Shown: piece after piece, positions 6,327-7,081 of the stretch
Layout of the letters: each line of letters starts with the position of its first letter
Position numbering within the stretch: position 1 is the stretch's first letter
Assembly: GCA_964508765.1 (NCBI GenBank)
Contig: CAZDVD010000077.1
Coordinates: 1-7,081, forward strand
Origin: JABMPR01 sp964508765
Lineage (GTDB): Bacteria > Fidelibacterota > UBA8477 > JABMPR01
DNA length: 7,081 nt
Direction: 5' to 3'
Position numbers and translations under genes: made by a program
Notes under the pieces: model-generated
Databases searched by the model: none
Told to the model about the DNA's origin: nothing
Seen by the model: the letters and a program-made list of their open reading frames with translations, nothing else

Positions 6327-7081
6327 ATGAGCCCTAATTATAAAAAACCAGCACTGAAAAATGTGTACTACGTTGATGTTGCCAAAAATTTGCCCTCACT
6401 GAAAGGCAAGACTGTGGCTATAACAGGAACCACCTCTGGCACAGGCAGTGTAGCTGCCAAAACAATGGCTGACAGAGGTGCTCGAGTCATTCTACTGAAC
6501 CGAGCCTCCGCCAAGGCGGACACGGCCCTTGAAGAGCTGAAAACAAGCCTCCCCACAGCTGAGTTCATCCCCGTAGAATGCGATCTACAAAGTTTCGCCT
6601 CCGTTCGCAATGCAGCAGCGAAGGTGAAAGCGCTTTGCCCCGAGGGATTGGATGTCCTCTGCAATAATGCAGGCGTCATGGCCCTGGAAGATATGGCAAC
6701 CTCTGATGGTTTTGATGTCCAGATGCAGACCAACCATCTCTCCCATTTTTTACTCACTAAAGAACTCTTTCCCGCCCTTGAGAAAGCTGCGGAAATGAGC
6801 AGCGAAGCACGCATTGTTAATCATTCCAGTATTGCTCGATTTGGTAAAAAATTAGATGCTAAATATCTGGAGAAAAATGGCGGCAAGCTGGGAGGCAATG
6901 GCTCAAGTATGTTTTTCGGTGGAGCTCGCTGGGTAAGATATCAACAAACCAAACTGGTCAATGCTGCCTTTACCGCCTGTCTGCATGAAAAGCTTCAAAA
7001 ATTCAATCCAAAAATCAAGGCTATGGTTGCCCATCCAGGTCTCGCCACAACCTCCCTCCATGACACAACAGTTGGAGATGG
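6327..7081 (+). CDS. Short-chain dehydrogenase/reductase (3' end outside window)
   Basis: 251 codons are visible, and the frame is still open at the window edge. It is an NAD(P)-dependent oxidoreductase of the SDR superfamily, most like the retinol-dehydrogenase/WWOX-type branch annotated in many bacteria; the substrate cannot be told. Motifs in order: a cofactor-binding TGTTSGTG (residues 33-40) in a Rossmann fold, Arg59 after the second strand, which suggests NADP(H), Asp86 in CDL, NNAG at 113-116, Asn136 in TNHLSH, catalytic Ser167/Ser168 in NHSS, YQQTK with Tyr205 and Lys209, and HPG at 236-238. The last position of the TGxxxGxG motif is kept, and nothing looks damaged. The start is chosen for AAGGAA at 6311-6316, ten bases upstream of the ATG. 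It has no evident functional tie to the neighbouring IS or kinase. Confidence 0.92.
   Translation, partial: MSPNYKKPALKNVYYVDVAKNLPSLKGKTVAITGTTSGTGSVAAKTMADRGARVILLNRASAKADTALEELKTSLPTAEFIPVECDLQSFASVRNAAAKVKALCPEGLDVLCNNAGVMALEDMATSDGFDVQMQTNHLSHFLLTKELFPALEKAAEMSSEARIVNHSSIARFGKKLDAKYLEKNGGKLGGNGSSMFFGGARWVRYQQTKLVNAAFTACLHEKLQKFNPKIKAMVAHPGLATTSLHDTTVGD

Noticed and set aside
6368..6814. 148-codon open frame on the - strand opposite the dehydrogenase
   Set aside because: The + strand frame has the full set of SDR motifs in order; the antisense frame is serine/alanine-rich shadow sequence.
1..7081. CRISPR array, toxin-antitoxin pair, phage defence cassette or other novel system
   Set aside because: No regularly spaced repeats and no genes of such systems are present; the gene content is explained by stress defence, a broken two-component system, an IS and an SDR.

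Overview
The window looks like a chromosomal segment from a Gram-negative-type bacterium of moderate GC content. Nothing in it fixes the phylum, so I leave the organism unassigned. It splits into an oxidative-stress part on the left (about 1-2960), a poorly coding stretch (2961-3655), a damaged two-component system next to a decaying insertion sequence (3656-6195), and the start of a dehydrogenase gene on the right (6327 to the edge).

Left part, all on the + strand. The C-terminal 50 residues of a Fur-superfamily regulator are followed by a 17-bp palindrome, then dps and katG. The regulator tail keeps a His-His-His metal or heme-type site but lacks the CxxC of classical Fur and PerR, so it resembles the Irr-like branch. 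The palindrome TTTAGAA-TAG-TTCTAAA has the form of the iron-control element bound by Irr. dps (iron sequestration and DNA protection) and katG (catalase-peroxidase) lie 30 bp apart, each with a strong ribosome binding site, and end in a GC-rich hairpin. Together they form a coherent iron/peroxide defence operon with a candidate local regulator.

Middle part. No convincing intact gene lies between 2961 and 3655. A 72-codon reading frame begins like a GIY-YIG protein of the UPF0213 type and then loses that similarity, so it is probably a remnant.

On the - strand, a single-domain response regulator (GTG start) follows a histidine kinase that survives only from its H-box onward. Its sensor half is gone. 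Upstream of the kinase fragment is an IS3-family element with an intact DDE OrfB. Its OrfA is broken by one in-frame stop and one inferred frameshift, while the A8 slippery run that could fuse OrfA to OrfB is kept. The exact IS/kinase junction is ambiguous: an imperfect terminal inverted repeat places it near 4758, but a reading frame resembling a kinase linker runs to about 4798.

Right part. A short-chain dehydrogenase gene with complete cofactor and catalytic motifs begins at 6327 and runs off the window. I see no tRNA, rRNA, CRISPR array or novel multi-gene system. The most worthwhile points are the Irr-like control of dps-katG and the IS-associated loss of the kinase sensor.
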